This document shows positions 5,941-13,680 of a stretch of 13,680 nucleotides of DNA, in pieces. Position 1 is the stretch's first letter, and each line of letters begins with the position of its first letter. Source of the stretch: Peptococcaceae bacterium BRH_c23. Its GTDB lineage: Bacteria; Bacillota_B; Desulfitobacteriia; Desulfitobacteriales; Desulfitobacteriaceae. A program made the translations under genes and the position numbers. The notes beneath the pieces were generated by a model. That model was not told the DNA's origin. It worked only from the letters and a program-made list of their open reading frames with translations, and did not search any database. The stretch lies in NCBI GenBank assembly GCA_000961805.1, contig LADV01000075.1:1-13680 (forward strand). The letters run 5' to 3'.

Positions 5941-7224
5941 ATGTCAGTCTCAGTCGAGAAACTAGAAAAGAATTTTGTTGCTTTAGAAGTAACTGTAGAC
6001 TCCGAAAAGTTTGTTAGCGCGGTCAGCCAAGCAGCCAAGAATTTGGCAAAGAAAGTCAATGTTCCAGGGTTTAGAAAAGGTAAAGCTCCACGCCGCATGG
6101 TTGAGGCACATGTCGGGAAGGAAGCCCTATACGACGAAGCTCTGGATCATTTGATCGGACCGGCCTATGCATCAGCCGTTATGGAAAGTGGAATTGACCC
6201 TGTCGATCGTCCTGAAGTGGACTTAGTACAGATCGAAGAAGGGAAAGACCTAATCTTTAAGGCTAAAGTCATGGTTAAGCCTGAGGTTGAGCTGGGAGTT
6301 TACACAGGGTTACAAATTGAACAAGATGCAGCAAGCATCACAGAAGAGCAAGTCATGGAAGCGTTAGTAAGCAAACAGCAACAACATGCCCGCCTAGTTA
6401 CTCTTGAAGAGGGCAAGGTAGAAAATGATGATACCGTCAGCATTGACTTTGAAGGCTTTGTTGATGAAGTTCCCTTTGTAGGTGGTAAAGCGGAGGACTA
6501 TGAGCTAGTTATTGGTTCAGGTACCTTTATTCCTGGCTTTGAGGAAGGCCTGATTGGAACTGAAATCGGACAACCGGTTGATGTCAACGTTACCTTCCCA
6601 GCTGAATATCATAGTACAGAGCTTGCTGGAAAGCCCGCTGTTTTCAAAACTAGTGTTAAAAAAATCCAGCGTAAAGAACTTTCTGCTCTAGATGATGAAT
6701 TTGCAAAAGATGTCAGTGAATTTGAGACTCTTGATGAATTGAAAACCGACTTACAGAATAAATTAATGAAGAGTACCGAATTAAGAATCAAAGATGAACA
6801 TCTCAAGAAAATCCTAGCTAAGGTCGTAGACAATGCCAGCGTCGAAATTCCGGAAGTTATGATTACGGAGCGAATCAAGGTTATGGTGGAGGACCTAAAT
6901 CGTAATCTTGCACAGCAAGGCATGACAATTGAGCAGTATTACCAGTACACCAACACTACTGAAGAAGTCATGAAGGAACGTTTACGTCCTCAAGCTGCGG
7001 AAAGCGTCAAAATGGATTTAGTTTTAGAAACTATTGCTAAGGTAGAAGGAATTGAGGTCTCTGAAGACGAACTAGACGAAGAGATCAAAAAACTTGGTGA
7101 GCGTCATGGACAGGACGCTGTAGCGCTCAAAAAGGCCCTCATGGCGCGTGGAGATCTTCAGTTCTACAGAAATAGTTTAATCAGCGAAAAGACAGTTAGC
7201 TATTTAGTAGAACAGAACACCTAA
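5941..7224 (+). CDS. tig: trigger factor, ribosome-associated chaperone/prolyl isomerase
   Basis: Trigger factor binds ribosomes near the exit tunnel and assists folding of nascent chains, with peptidyl-prolyl cis-trans isomerase activity. The ribosome-binding signature GFRKGKAP is at residues 43-50. The FKBP-type domain spans about 160-245 and includes [39 protein letters not shown]. The C-terminal helical, SurA-like arms run to the end. At 427 aa it is full length. The ribosome binding site GGGGGAG (5929-5935) is 5 bases from the ATG. It is followed after 44 bases by clpX with no terminator between them, so they are probably co-transcribed. clpP, which often lies between these genes, is absent here. 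Confidence 0.98.
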   Translation: MSVSVEKLEKNFVALEVTVDSEKFVSAVSQAAKNLAKKVNVPGFRKGKAPRRMVEAHVGKEALYDEALDHLIGPAYASAVMESGIDPVDRPEVDLVQIEEGKDLIFKAKVMVKPEVELGVYTGLQIEQDAASITEEQVMEALVSKQQQHARLVTLEEGKVENDDTVSIDFEGFVDEVPFVGGKAEDYELVIGSGTFIPGFEEGLIGTEIGQPVDVNVTFPAEYHSTELAGKPAVFKTSVKKIQRKELSALDDEFAKDVSEFETLDELKTDLQNKLMKSTELRIKDEHLKKILAKVVDNASVEIPEVMITERIKVMVEDLNRNLAQQGMTIEQYYQYTNTTEEVMKERLRPQAAESVKMDLVLETIAKVEGIEVSEDELDEEIKKLGERHGQDAVALKKALMARGDLQFYRNSLISEKTVSYLVEQNT

Positions 7225-7268
7225 GACCTACGCCTTGGGGGAAAATTCTGAGGTATAGAGGTGAGAGG

Positions 7269-8534
7269 ATGGCAAAGTACACCGAAGACAAAAATCAACT
7301 AAAGTGTTCTTTTTGCGGCAAAACCCAAGAGCAAGTGAAAAAATTGGTTGCGGGTCCAGGCGTTTACATTTGTGACGAGTGCATAGAACTCTGTAATGAG
7401 ATCATAGAGGAAGAGTTGACGGATGACTTAGGCGTTGAAATCGGAGATATTTTAAAACCTAAGGAAATCCGGTCAGTGATCGATCAGTATGTTATTGGTC
7501 AGGAACAAGCCAAAAAAGCACTTTCCGTAGCAGTCTATAATCATTATAAACGGATCAACCTAGGCATGAAAATCGATGATGTTGAATTGCAAAAATCGAA
7601 CATCGTTATGCTGGGACCCACTGGTTCAGGAAAGACTTTGCTGGCCTCGACGCTGGCTAAGGTCCTTAATGTTCCTTTTGCAATCGCGGATGCCACTTCA
7701 CTCACTGAAGCGGGGTACGTGGGTGAGGACGTAGAAAATATTCTCCTCAAATTAATTCAGGCCGCTGACTATGATGTAGAGAAAGCGGAAAAAGGTATTG
7801 TGTACATCGACGAAATTGATAAGATTGCCCGTAAGTCGGAAAACCCTTCTATTACAAGGGATGTATCGGGAGAAGGGGTTCAACAAGCCTTGCTGAAGAT
7901 CCTCGAAGGCACGGTTGCCAGTGTACCTCCTCAAGGTGGTCGCAAACATCCTCACCAAGAATTCATCCAGTTGGATACCACGAATATTCTCTTTATTGTC
8001 GGCGGAGCGTTTGACGGAATTGAGAAAATTATTCAAAATAGGTCTGGACAAAAGACTATGGGCTTTGGTGCTAATATTCAGAACAAATCTGAAAGAAATG
8101 TTGGCGAAGTCCTGAAGGATATTTTACCGATAGACCTTCAGAAGTTTGGCTTAATTCCTGAGTTTGTAGGACGTTTACCCGTAATAGTAACCCTTGAGGC
8201 ATTGGATGAAGCAGCTTTAGTTCGCATACTCACCGAACCTAAGAATGCTTTGGTTAAGCAATACCAAAAGCTCATGGAACTAGACGGGGTAACCCTTGAA
8301 TTCAAAGACGCGGCACTATCTTCGATAGCGACTGAAGCGATTCGGAGGAATACCGGGGCAAGGGGCTTAAGGGCTATTGTGGAGGAACTCATGCTTAATG
8401 TGATGTATGATCTGCCCTCCCGCAATGATGTCATGAAATGCGTTGTCACCCAAGATGTTGTCTTAAAGAAAGAAGAACCTCTTCTTGTTATGACGGATAA
8501 AGTCAAAAAAGGCAAGAAAGAAGAGTCAGCTTAG
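7269..8534 (+). CDS. clpX: ATP-dependent Clp protease ATP-binding subunit ClpX
   Basis: ClpX is a hexameric AAA+ unfoldase that threads tagged proteins into the ClpP peptidase. The N-terminal zinc-binding domain has Cys13, Cys16, Cys35 and Cys38. Walker A GPTGSGKT is at 116-123, pore-1 loop GYVG at 149-152, Walker B IDEID at 180-184, followed by the RKH-type pore loop (GGRKHPHQ) and sensor-2 [11 protein letters not shown]. The ClpP-docking loop, IGF in many bacteria, reads MGF here (KTMGFGANI). At 421 aa it is full length. The ribosome binding site AGAGGTGA (7257-7264) lies just before the ATG. The unit ends at the strong terminator at 8666. Its partner peptidase ClpP must be encoded elsewhere in the genome. 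Confidence 0.98.
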   Translation: MAKYTEDKNQLKCSFCGKTQEQVKKLVAGPGVYICDECIELCNEIIEEELTDDLGVEIGDILKPKEIRSVIDQYVIGQEQAKKALSVAVYNHYKRINLGMKIDDVELQKSNIVMLGPTGSGKTLLASTLAKVLNVPFAIADATSLTEAGYVGEDVENILLKLIQAADYDVEKAEKGIVYIDEIDKIARKSENPSITRDVSGEGVQQALLKILEGTVASVPPQGGRKHPHQEFIQLDTTNILFIVGGAFDGIEKIIQNRSGQKTMGFGANIQNKSERNVGEVLKDILPIDLQKFGLIPEFVGRLPVIVTLEALDEAALVRILTEPKNALVKQYQKLMELDGVTLEFKDAALSSIATEAIRRNTGARGLRAIVEELMLNVMYDLPSRNDVMKCVVTQDVVLKKEEPLLVMTDKVKKGKKEESA

Positions 8535-8577
8535 GCGAGGCGCAAGGCTCTTTGCTCTATACTCAAGGCATAAGGTT

Positions 8578-8600
8578 CGATACACGAAGACGATACACGA
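8578..8600 (+). repeat. short direct repeat CGATACACGA x2 after clpX
   Basis: CGATACACGA occurs at 8578-8587 and 8591-8600 (period 13), with GGTT just before the first copy. The unit resembles the CGAAGTTCGA pair at 1661-1684 and may be the same kind of intergenic repeat. The rest of the clpX 3' region (8535-8665) holds only an 8-bp hairpin GATGAAGT/ACTTCATC (8609-8632) without a T-run and no gene. Confidence 0.45.
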
Positions 8601-8665
8601 GCTCTGAAGATGAAGTTTTATCATACTTCATCAAAACGTAGCTTTTCTTAAAATCGATCAATAAT

Positions 8666-8709
8666 AAAACACCGGAGTAGCTTAAAAATAAGCTGCACCG
8701 GTGTTTTTT
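8666..8709 (+). terminator. strong intrinsic terminator of tig-clpX
   Basis: AAAACACCGG (8666-8675) pairs with CCGGTGTTTT (8698-8707). After one A-A mismatch the stem continues with eight further pairs (8677-8684 with 8689-8696, one G-U) around an AAAA loop. The second arm ends in a run of six T (8704-8709). It separates tig-clpX from lonB. Confidence 0.95.
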
Positions 8710-8727
8710 ATAGAAAGGGTTTAATTC

Positions 8728-8746
8728 CCACTTAGTGGTAATACTA
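8728..8746 (+). promoter_or_regulatory. lonB promoter candidate, sigma-F-like -10
   Basis: GGTAATACTA (8737-8746) fits the forespore sigma-F -10 pattern GGNNANAHTR at every defined position. The same bases also contain an extended -10 (TGG-TAATAC) for sigma-A. The best -35-like pentamer, GTTTA (8719-8723), sits closer to the -10 than expected. CCACT-T-AGTGG (8728-8738) is an 11-base inverted repeat touching the -10. In B. subtilis lonB is transcribed in the forespore by sigma-F, which makes the match worth noting. The sigma assignment is inference. Confidence 0.45.
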
Positions 8747-8773
8747 AACTAGTAGACTGCTAGGAAGGGGAAT

Positions 8774-10525
8774 ATGAGCATGAATGGACTCAGTGGAATT
8801 GTTATGGTTGTTCAGTTGGTTTTTGCTGTTATTATTGGGCTATATTTTTGGGGGATGCTAAAGTCTCAACAAGGAAATAAAGTCTCCGTTGAACGAGAGT
8901 CACGTAAAGAACTTGAAAAATTACAAACAATGCGCAAGATTGCGTTAACCACTCCCTTGTCCGAACGAACTCGTCCAGTTCACTTCGATGAGATCATCGG
9001 GCAAAAAGAGGGGATCAAAGCACTGCGAGCTGCTTTATGTGGTCCCAACCCACAACATGTCTTGATTTATGGAAGTCCTGGCGTGGGGAAAACCGCTGCA
9101 GCAAGGTTGATCTTAGAGGAAGCCAAGAAAAATCCCTTTTCACCCTTTAAATCAAATGCTCACTTCACAGAAATCGATGGAGCGACGGCACGTTTTGATG
9201 AGCGTGGAATCGCCGATCCTCTAATCGGTTCAGTACATGATCCAATTTACCAAGGGGCAGGAGCCATGGGACTAGCGGGGATTCCACAGCCTAAACAAGG
9301 GGCAGTCACCAAAGCTCACGGCGGGATACTATTTATTGATGAGATTGGGGAGCTTCATCCCATTCAGATTAACAAACTGTTAAAGGTCTTAGAAGATCGC
9401 AAAGTGACGCTGGAAAGTGCCTACTATAGCTCCGAGGACTCCAATATTCCTCAACATATCCATGATATTTTTCAAAACGGCCTACCCGCAGATTTTCGCC
9501 TTGTGGGAGCAACGACTCGTAGCCCAGAACAAATTCCCCCTGCGATTCGATCCAGATGTATGGAGGTTTATTTCCGGGGTTTGCTTCCGGATGAAATCTC
9601 TGAAATCGCCAGGGTTGCTGCAGCTAAAATGGAAATGCCAATTACCCAAGCAGCGGTTGATGTTATCAAACAATTTGCCGCCAATGGCCGTGAGGCTGTC
9701 AATATGGTCCAGCTTGCGGCAGGGGTCGCTTTAACCGATCGGTTGCCACAGGTGGACGTTGAAATCGTGGAATGGGTGGTGACCACGGGTCAATATGCAC
9801 CTCGCCCCGATAAAAAAGTGCCCACCGAAGCCAGCATTGGAGTGGTCAACGGTCTTGCTGTACACGGACCCAATATGGGTAGGCTCTTAGAACTAGAAGT
9901 GACGGCTCTTCCTGTAGCAGCGGGTACAGGACAACTTTTGGTAACAGGAATTGTCGAGGAAGAAGAACAAGGGGACGAAGGAAAGAAATATCGACGCAAG
10001 AGCATGGCTCGAAGCTCAGTAGAAAATGTCCTGACTGTTTTAAGGCGGCAAATGAGCATCGAACCCCGAAATTTTGATATTCACGTCAATTTTCCAGGCG
10101 GCGGACCAGTTGATGGCCCCTCGGCCGGGATAGCCATTGCTACAGCCACAATTTCGGCCATTCGTCAGCAAAAGGTGGACAATTATCTAGCCATGACGGG
10201 AGAACTTTCCATCCGTGGGCGAGTCAAACCCATTGGTGGTGTTTCAGCAAAGATCGAAGCAGCAAAGCAAGCTGGATGCAAGAGGGTGCTCATTCCTCTA
10301 GAGAATTGGCAAGAACGCTTTGCCGAGTTACAGGGTGAGATCGAAATCATTTCAGTGGAAGATCTCACTCAAGTTTTAGAAATTGCCTTGGTACCAGGCA
10401 TAAAACTTGAAAAACATGAGTTGCGGCCTCCTCTTGAAGAAGTCTTGAGCAGATTGGATTTTGCCGTTAATAAAGTGGTAACGAAGGCAGTTGCCAATTT
10501 GCCTGAACAGGGCAAAACATGTTAG
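8774..10525 (+). CDS. lonB: ATP-dependent protease LonB, membrane-anchored
   Basis: LonB is an AAA+ Ser/Lys-dyad protease of Gram-positive spore formers. An N-terminal transmembrane helix (about 8-28) anchors it. Walker A GSPGVGKT is at 100-107 and Walker B ILFIDE at 185-190. The C-terminal proteolytic domain has DGPSAG with catalytic Ser450 and GGVSAKIEAA with catalytic Lys493. At 583 aa it is slightly longer than the typical B. subtilis-type LonB but intact. The ATG at 8774 follows AGGAAGGGG very closely (3 bases); a second ATG at 8780 has better spacing, so the true start may be two codons later. It is preceded by the clpX terminator, has its own promoter and terminator, and is followed by lonA. 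Forespore expression is known for the B. subtilis homologue and only suspected here. Confidence 0.95.
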   Translation: MSMNGLSGIVMVVQLVFAVIIGLYFWGMLKSQQGNKVSVERESRKELEKLQTMRKIALTTPLSERTRPVHFDEIIGQKEGIKALRAALCGPNPQHVLIYGSPGVGKTAAARLILEEAKKNPFSPFKSNAHFTEIDGATARFDERGIADPLIGSVHDPIYQGAGAMGLAGIPQPKQGAVTKAHGGILFIDEIGELHPIQINKLLKVLEDRKVTLESAYYSSEDSNIPQHIHDIFQNGLPADFRLVGATTRSPEQIPPAIRSRCMEVYFRGLLPDEISEIARVAAAKMEMPITQAAVDVIKQFAANGREAVNMVQLAAGVALTDRLPQVDVEIVEWVVTTGQYAPRPDKKVPTEASIGVVNGLAVHGPNMGRLLELEVTALPVAAGTGQLLVTGIVEEEEQGDEGKKYRRKSMARSSVENVLTVLRRQMSIEPRNFDIHVNFPGGGPVDGPSAGIAIATATISAIRQQKVDNYLAMTGELSIRGRVKPIGGVSAKIEAAKQAGCKRVLIPLENWQERFAELQGEIEIISVEDLTQVLEIALVPGIKLEKHELRPPLEEVLSRLDFAVNKVVTKAVANLPEQGKTC

Positions 10526-10544
10526 AATAGATAATGATAAGTTT

Positions 10545-10571
10545 GGCACACTAGCTCTAGTGTGTCTTTTT
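10545..10571 (+). terminator. intrinsic terminator of lonB
   Basis: GGCACACTA (10545-10553) pairs with TAGTGTGTC (10558-10566), including one G-U, around the loop GCTC, followed by TTTTT. It lies 20 bases after the lonB stop and separates lonB from lonA. Confidence 0.88.
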
Positions 10572-10600
10572 CTGTACTAGTGTTCATTCTGGGCTGCATT

Positions 10601-10626
10601 TTGAGTAACTTCGTTACTGGTATATT
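10601..10626 (+). promoter_or_regulatory. lonA promoter candidate with inverted repeat
   Basis: TATATT (10621-10626) is preceded by TGG (10618-10620), an extended -10. TTGAGT (10601-10606) is a -35-like box at short spacing (14, or 16 if the -10 is TATTTT at 10623). AGTAAC-TTC-GTTACT (10604-10618) is a perfect 6-bp inverted repeat between and over these boxes, a plausible operator. It does not look like the CIRCE element or the CtsR heptad repeat. Confidence 0.45.
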
Positions 10627-10645
10627 TTTTACAGGGGGGATATCT

Positions 10646-13066
10646 ATGATTAAAGAACGCGAATTACCCTTGCTCCCTTTACGTGGGATTCTTGTTTTTC
10701 CGTATATGGTTATTCACCTCGATGTAGGTAGGGAACGTTCTATGGTGGCCATTGAGAAGGCCATGCTCGAAGATCGAATTATACTCTTAGTATCTCAGAA
10801 AGAAACGGAGATTGATTCGCCGAATCCGGATGATTTGTATGATATGGGTACCGTCGCCGAAATCAAGCAACTCTTAAAGCTTCCTGGAGGCACCATGCGT
10901 GTCTTAGTGGAAGGAATATCACGAGGTCGTGTCCTCGAATTTTTAGAGGAGGACCTGTTTTACAAGGTAAGAGTCGAGGAAATGGTCGAGGAAAAGAAAT
11001 CCCTAAACCCTGAAATTGAAACATTAATTCGAAGCATGACGCATCAGTTTGAGGAATACGCCAAACTCGGTAAACGCGTACCCTTAGAAACCTTAGGAAC
11101 GGTATTGGCTGTGGAAGAACCGGGGCAATTAGCTGATATTGTCGCGTCTCACCTCAATCTTAAAGTTCCAGATAAGCAAACAATTCTGGAAGCAATGTCG
11201 GTTGAATTACGCTTAGAACGTTTAACGGAACTGATCATGCGCGAGATTGAGATCCTAGAATTAGAACGACGCATTGGTCAGCGTGTGCGAAAGCAAATGG
11301 ATAAAGCCCAAAAAGAATATTATTTGCGTGAACAGATGAAAGCCATCCAAAAGGAACTGGGAGATAAGGACGAGCGTCAAGTGGAGGCGGATGAATACCG
11401 CGAAAAGTTTGCCAAGGCTAAGTGTCCCAAAGAGGTTGAACAAAAAGCACTCAAAGAAATTGAACGCTTAGAAAAAATGCCTCCGTCCTCTGCTGAGGGC
11501 ACCGTGGTACGTACTTATCTCGATTGGATTCTCGCGCTTCCTTGGGTTAAGACATCTCGCGATAAGATTGATTTAGTCAAAGCTGAAGAAATCTTAAATG
11601 AGGATCACTACGGACTCGAGAAAATCAAGGAGCGGATTCTAGAGTTCTTGGCGATTCGGAAATTAACGCCTAAAATGAAAAGTCCTATTCTCTGCTTAGT
11701 AGGTCCTCCGGGAGTCGGAAAAACATCGTTAGCCAAATCAATTTCCAGAGCCTTAAATCGAAAATTCGTACGTATGTCTTTAGGTGGTTTGCGGGATGAG
11801 GCTGAAATTAGAGGACACCGACGCACTTATATTGGAGCATTACCCGGACGAATTATTCAGGGGGTTCGGACAGCTGGAACTCGTAATTCAGTTTTCCTCC
11901 TTGATGAGATTGATAAAATGACCTCGGATTTTCGTGGTGACCCGGCCTCAGCTCTCTTGGAGGTTCTAGATCCAGAGCAAAACAGTACCTTCACAGATCA
12001 TTACTTAGAACTCCCCTTTGACTTATCTCAAACCCTTTTCGTCCTGACGGCTAATACCCTGCACACCATTCCACGTCCACTCTTAGACCGCATGGAGGTC
12101 ATCACCCTCAGCGGCTATACAGAAGATGAAAAGGTCAATATCGCCAAGCGCTACCTCGTGCCAAAGCAGATGGAAGCGCATGGACTGAACAGCGACATTT
12201 TATCCATGGAGGAGGATGTCCTGCTTAAATTAGTCCAAGGGTATACACGAGAATCTGGAGTACGGGGTCTCGAACGTCAGGTCGCAAATTTCTGTCGGAA
12301 AATTGCTATTCGCTGGGTGAAAAAAGAATGGGAACCACATACCGCGACCGTGGAAGATCTGGAATCTGCCTTAGGTGCACCACGTTATCATTTCCAAGTA
12401 GCGGCAAAGGCTCCTGAAATAGGAGCGGTAACAGGACTGGCCTTCACGGAAGTCGGAGGGGTTGTGTTAACGATTGAAGTTACCCCCTTGCCTGGAAAAG
12501 GAAGACTAACCTTAACTGGAAAATTAGGGGATGTCATGAAGGAATCTGCCCAAGCGGCCTGGACCTTTGTCCGAGCTTATGCTCGTCAACTTGGCATAGA
12601 AGAAGACTTTTATGATCGAACAGACCTTCATATTCACGTTCCGGAAGGTGCTACACCTAAAGACGGACCCTCTGCTGGTATTACAATGGCCACTGCAATG
12701 GCGTCAGCCTTGGCGAAACGGGCTGTTAGAGCGGATCTCGCTATGACTGGGGAAATAACCTTACGTGGAAATGTTTTACCCATCGGAGGCGTCAAAGAAA
12801 AGGTCCTGGCAGCCCATCGAGCAGGTATTAAAGTCGTGCTTCTCCCAGAAGAAAACCGCAAGGACCTTGAAGAAATTCCCGAAAACATTCGTAAGTTACT
12901 AGAATTTCACTTTGTCAGCCGTATTGAGGAAGTCCTAACCCTCGCTCTCTTGCCGCTGGCTCATTCGGACCAAGCGCCTGGAGATGTTCCCCTAAATTCG
13001 ATATACTCTCCAAGCGGAATTCCGAGCACAGAACGAAGCCCAGAAGAATGGCCACCTACCTGCTAA
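10646..13066 (+). CDS. lonA: ATP-dependent protease La (LonA) with unusual C-terminal tail
   Basis: LonA is a cytosolic homo-oligomeric AAA+ protease degrading misfolded and regulatory proteins. The N-terminal substrate domain begins [16 protein letters not shown]. Walker A GPPGVGKT is at 353-360 and Walker B LLDEID at 418-423. Catalytic Ser676 lies in PKDGPSAG and Lys719 in [11 protein letters not shown]. The frame is open from GTG 10562, but that start lies inside the lonB terminator. The ATG at 10646 with AGGGGGGA (10633-10640) gives the family N-terminus and 806 aa. The conserved protein ends near [12 protein letters not shown] (about residue 772). The remaining 34 or so residues look like read-through into intergenic repeat DNA: the end, [12 protein letters not shown], is encoded by a repeat found again at 13466. 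No canonical terminator follows. Confidence 0.97.
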   Translation: MIKERELPLLPLRGILVFPYMVIHLDVGRERSMVAIEKAMLEDRIILLVSQKETEIDSPNPDDLYDMGTVAEIKQLLKLPGGTMRVLVEGISRGRVLEFLEEDLFYKVRVEEMVEEKKSLNPEIETLIRSMTHQFEEYAKLGKRVPLETLGTVLAVEEPGQLADIVASHLNLKVPDKQTILEAMSVELRLERLTELIMREIEILELERRIGQRVRKQMDKAQKEYYLREQMKAIQKELGDKDERQVEADEYREKFAKAKCPKEVEQKALKEIERLEKMPPSSAEGTVVRTYLDWILALPWVKTSRDKIDLVKAEEILNEDHYGLEKIKERILEFLAIRKLTPKMKSPILCLVGPPGVGKTSLAKSISRALNRKFVRMSLGGLRDEAEIRGHRRTYIGALPGRIIQGVRTAGTRNSVFLLDEIDKMTSDFRGDPASALLEVLDPEQNSTFTDHYLELPFDLSQTLFVLTANTLHTIPRPLLDRMEVITLSGYTEDEKVNIAKRYLVPKQMEAHGLNSDILSMEEDVLLKLVQGYTRESGVRGLERQVANFCRKIAIRWVKKEWEPHTATVEDLESALGAPRYHFQVAAKAPEIGAVTGLAFTEVGGVVLTIEVTPLPGKGRLTLTGKLGDVMKESAQAAWTFVRAYARQLGIEEDFYDRTDLHIHVPEGATPKDGPSAGITMATAMASALAKRAVRADLAMTGEITLRGNVLPIGGVKEKVLAAHRAGIKVVLLPEENRKDLEEIPENIRKLLEFHFVSRIEEVLTLALLPLAHSDQAPGDVPLNSIYSPSGIPSTERSPEEWPPTC

Positions 13067-13068
13067 AG
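13029..13068 (+). repeat. 40-bp dispersed repeat, copy 1 (inside lonA 3' end)
   Basis: It matches 13466-13505 in about 35 of 40 positions, beginning CAGAACGAAGCC. This copy encodes the last LonA residues, and its GCTAA segment provides the stop codon. After it the similarity continues with GAGGGT offset by one base. Two copies this close, flanking a hairpin-rich block, suggest they bound a mobile or duplicated intergenic element. Confidence 0.8.
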
Positions 13069-13076
13069 TGGAGGGT

Positions 13077-13412
13077 TCGCGACACACGTTCTCGGGAGGA
13101 TCGCGTCACACTTGCTCAGCCATGCGCTCGTCGTGCCAAACTAGGGCTTTAATCCGTTATGCATGTAGCTGGGCGAAACACATGTGTTTCGGCCAAAGCG
13201 ACCGCAGCGCGCTATGCCATCACGGCGCTCTAATCTCGAACATCCTGTTCGAGTCATGGCGCACCCTGCACTAGGCACGTCCTGTGCCGTCGTCCCTGTC
13301 GCATGGCCGGCGGAACACATCCTTGTGTTCCGCCCTGCTATGAAAGCGGATTATAGCTGAGTTTGGCTACGACTCACGCAGAGGCATCACGCCGCGTGAT
13401 CGCGACCCTCTG
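13077..13412. repeat. GC-rich array of short hairpins after lonA
   Basis: Several perfect or near-perfect hairpins follow each other: CGAAACACATGTGTTTCG (13174-13191, fully palindromic); CTCGAACA-TCC-TGTTCGAG (13235-13253); GGCACG-TCC-TGTGCC (13275-13289, one G-U); an 11-bp stem (13309-13319 with 13324-13334) around TCCT; and ATCACG-CCG-CGTGAT (13386-13400) inside an outer CAGAGG/CCTCTG stem (13379-13412). Weaker pairs are AGCGC/GCGCT (13206-13229) and TAATCCG near 13150 with CGGATTA near 13347. Stem sequences differ but the loops and layout recur. No T-runs follow, so these are not intrinsic terminators. There is no credible gene; a 68-codon frame at 13068-13274 crosses the hairpins, has no ribosome binding site and has a composition unlike the neighbouring proteins. 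Confidence 0.7.
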
Positions 13413-13680
13413 GGGTTGGGAGGACGGAAGGGGCACGAGAGTTAGTTCTTAGTTCCATTTAACCGCAGAACGAAGCCTAGAAGAACGACCACCTACCGGC
13501 TAAGGCGAGGGTCGTGTCGGGGAACGAGGGACGATTCTTAACTCCATCTTTGGTGACATAAAAAGCGCACCCAACATCGACATCGTTCTAAACCCCCGTC
13601 GACCCAAGTCCAGAGGAAGTTTCTTGGCTTAGAGAGCACGATTAGTGGAATTGCGTCAATGAGCGCAGTCGATCAGGCGT
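13413..13680. other. right-end intergenic region without a visible gene
   Basis: It holds the second 40-bp repeat copy (13466-13505) and a pair of related segments, TTCTTAGTTCCATTT (13446-13460) and TTCTTAACTCCATCTT (13535-13550), 89 bases apart. No start codon with a ribosome binding site and sustained frame was found on either strand. In related genomes the next gene after lonA is often engB/ysxC, which may begin just outside the window. Confidence 0.5.
13466..13505 (+). repeat. 40-bp dispersed repeat, copy 2
   Basis: This is the same unit as 13029-13068, with CAGAACGAAGCC at its left and CCACCTACC in the middle. In this copy ACGACC (13485-13490) can pair with GGTCGT (13510-13515), so the unit may itself be a stem-loop. 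It lies in non-coding DNA. Confidence 0.8.

Noticed and set aside
10562..10645. Upstream GTG start for lonA adding 28 residues with a hydrophobic segment
   Set aside because: The GTG lies in the lonB terminator stem and has no ribosome binding site; the ATG at 10646 has a strong one and matches the family N-terminus.
13068..13274. 68-codon frame after lonA
   Set aside because: It begins right at the lonA stop without a ribosome binding site and runs through the hairpin array; Cys/His/Arg-rich composition suggests translation of structured non-coding DNA.
13174..13400. CRISPR array
   Set aside because: The repeated hairpins have different stem sequences and irregular spacing; a CRISPR array would have near-identical repeats with uniform unique spacers.

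Overview
The window reads as a chromosomal segment of a low-GC, endospore-forming Gram-positive bacterium. The best guess is a Desulfosporosinus/Desulfitobacterium-type clostridium. That rests on the rph-rdgB pair followed by tRNAs, the tig-clpX-lonB-lonA protein quality-control block, a DUF421-DUF4363 membrane pair typical of spore formers, strong GGAGG-type ribosome binding sites and vegetative TTGACA/TATAAT promoters. The genus is an inference from gene order and protein style; no database search was possible.

Left part (1-1994): rph (RNase PH) and rdgB (dITP/XTP pyrophosphatase) overlap by 4 bases. They are followed by a strong promoter with A-tracts and a tRNA cluster, Pro(UGG)-Arg(UCU)-His(GUG), that ends at an intrinsic terminator.

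Middle-left (1995-4400): a gene-poor stretch carries an unexplained 22-bp perfect hairpin. Next come a secreted protein with a Thr/Asp repeat tract and a DUF5667-like domain, a terminator, a roughly 116-bp MITE-like inverted-repeat element, a small three-helix membrane protein, and a tRNA-Leu(UAG) gene with its own promoter and terminator.

Middle (4407-5940): a minus-strand two-gene operon encodes a DUF421 (YetF-like) membrane protein and a DUF4363 protein. A 444-bp divergent intergenic region then carries a clear sigma-A promoter for tig.

Right part (5941-13066): tig and clpX form one unit ending at a strong terminator, and clpP is not between them. lonB and lonA follow, each preceded by a terminator and with its own putative promoter. 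The lonB promoter has a -10 resembling the forespore sigma-F consensus. Together these genes cover folding of nascent chains (trigger factor), unfolding and delivery to ClpP (ClpX), and ATP-dependent proteolysis (LonB, LonA).

Right end (13067-13680): there is no credible gene. The region holds a GC-rich array of short hairpins with different stems but similar TCC loops, flanked by two copies of a roughly 40-bp repeat. The first copy runs through the 3' end of lonA and supplies the last residues and the stop codon of LonA. This hairpin/repeat element is the most unusual structure in the window.
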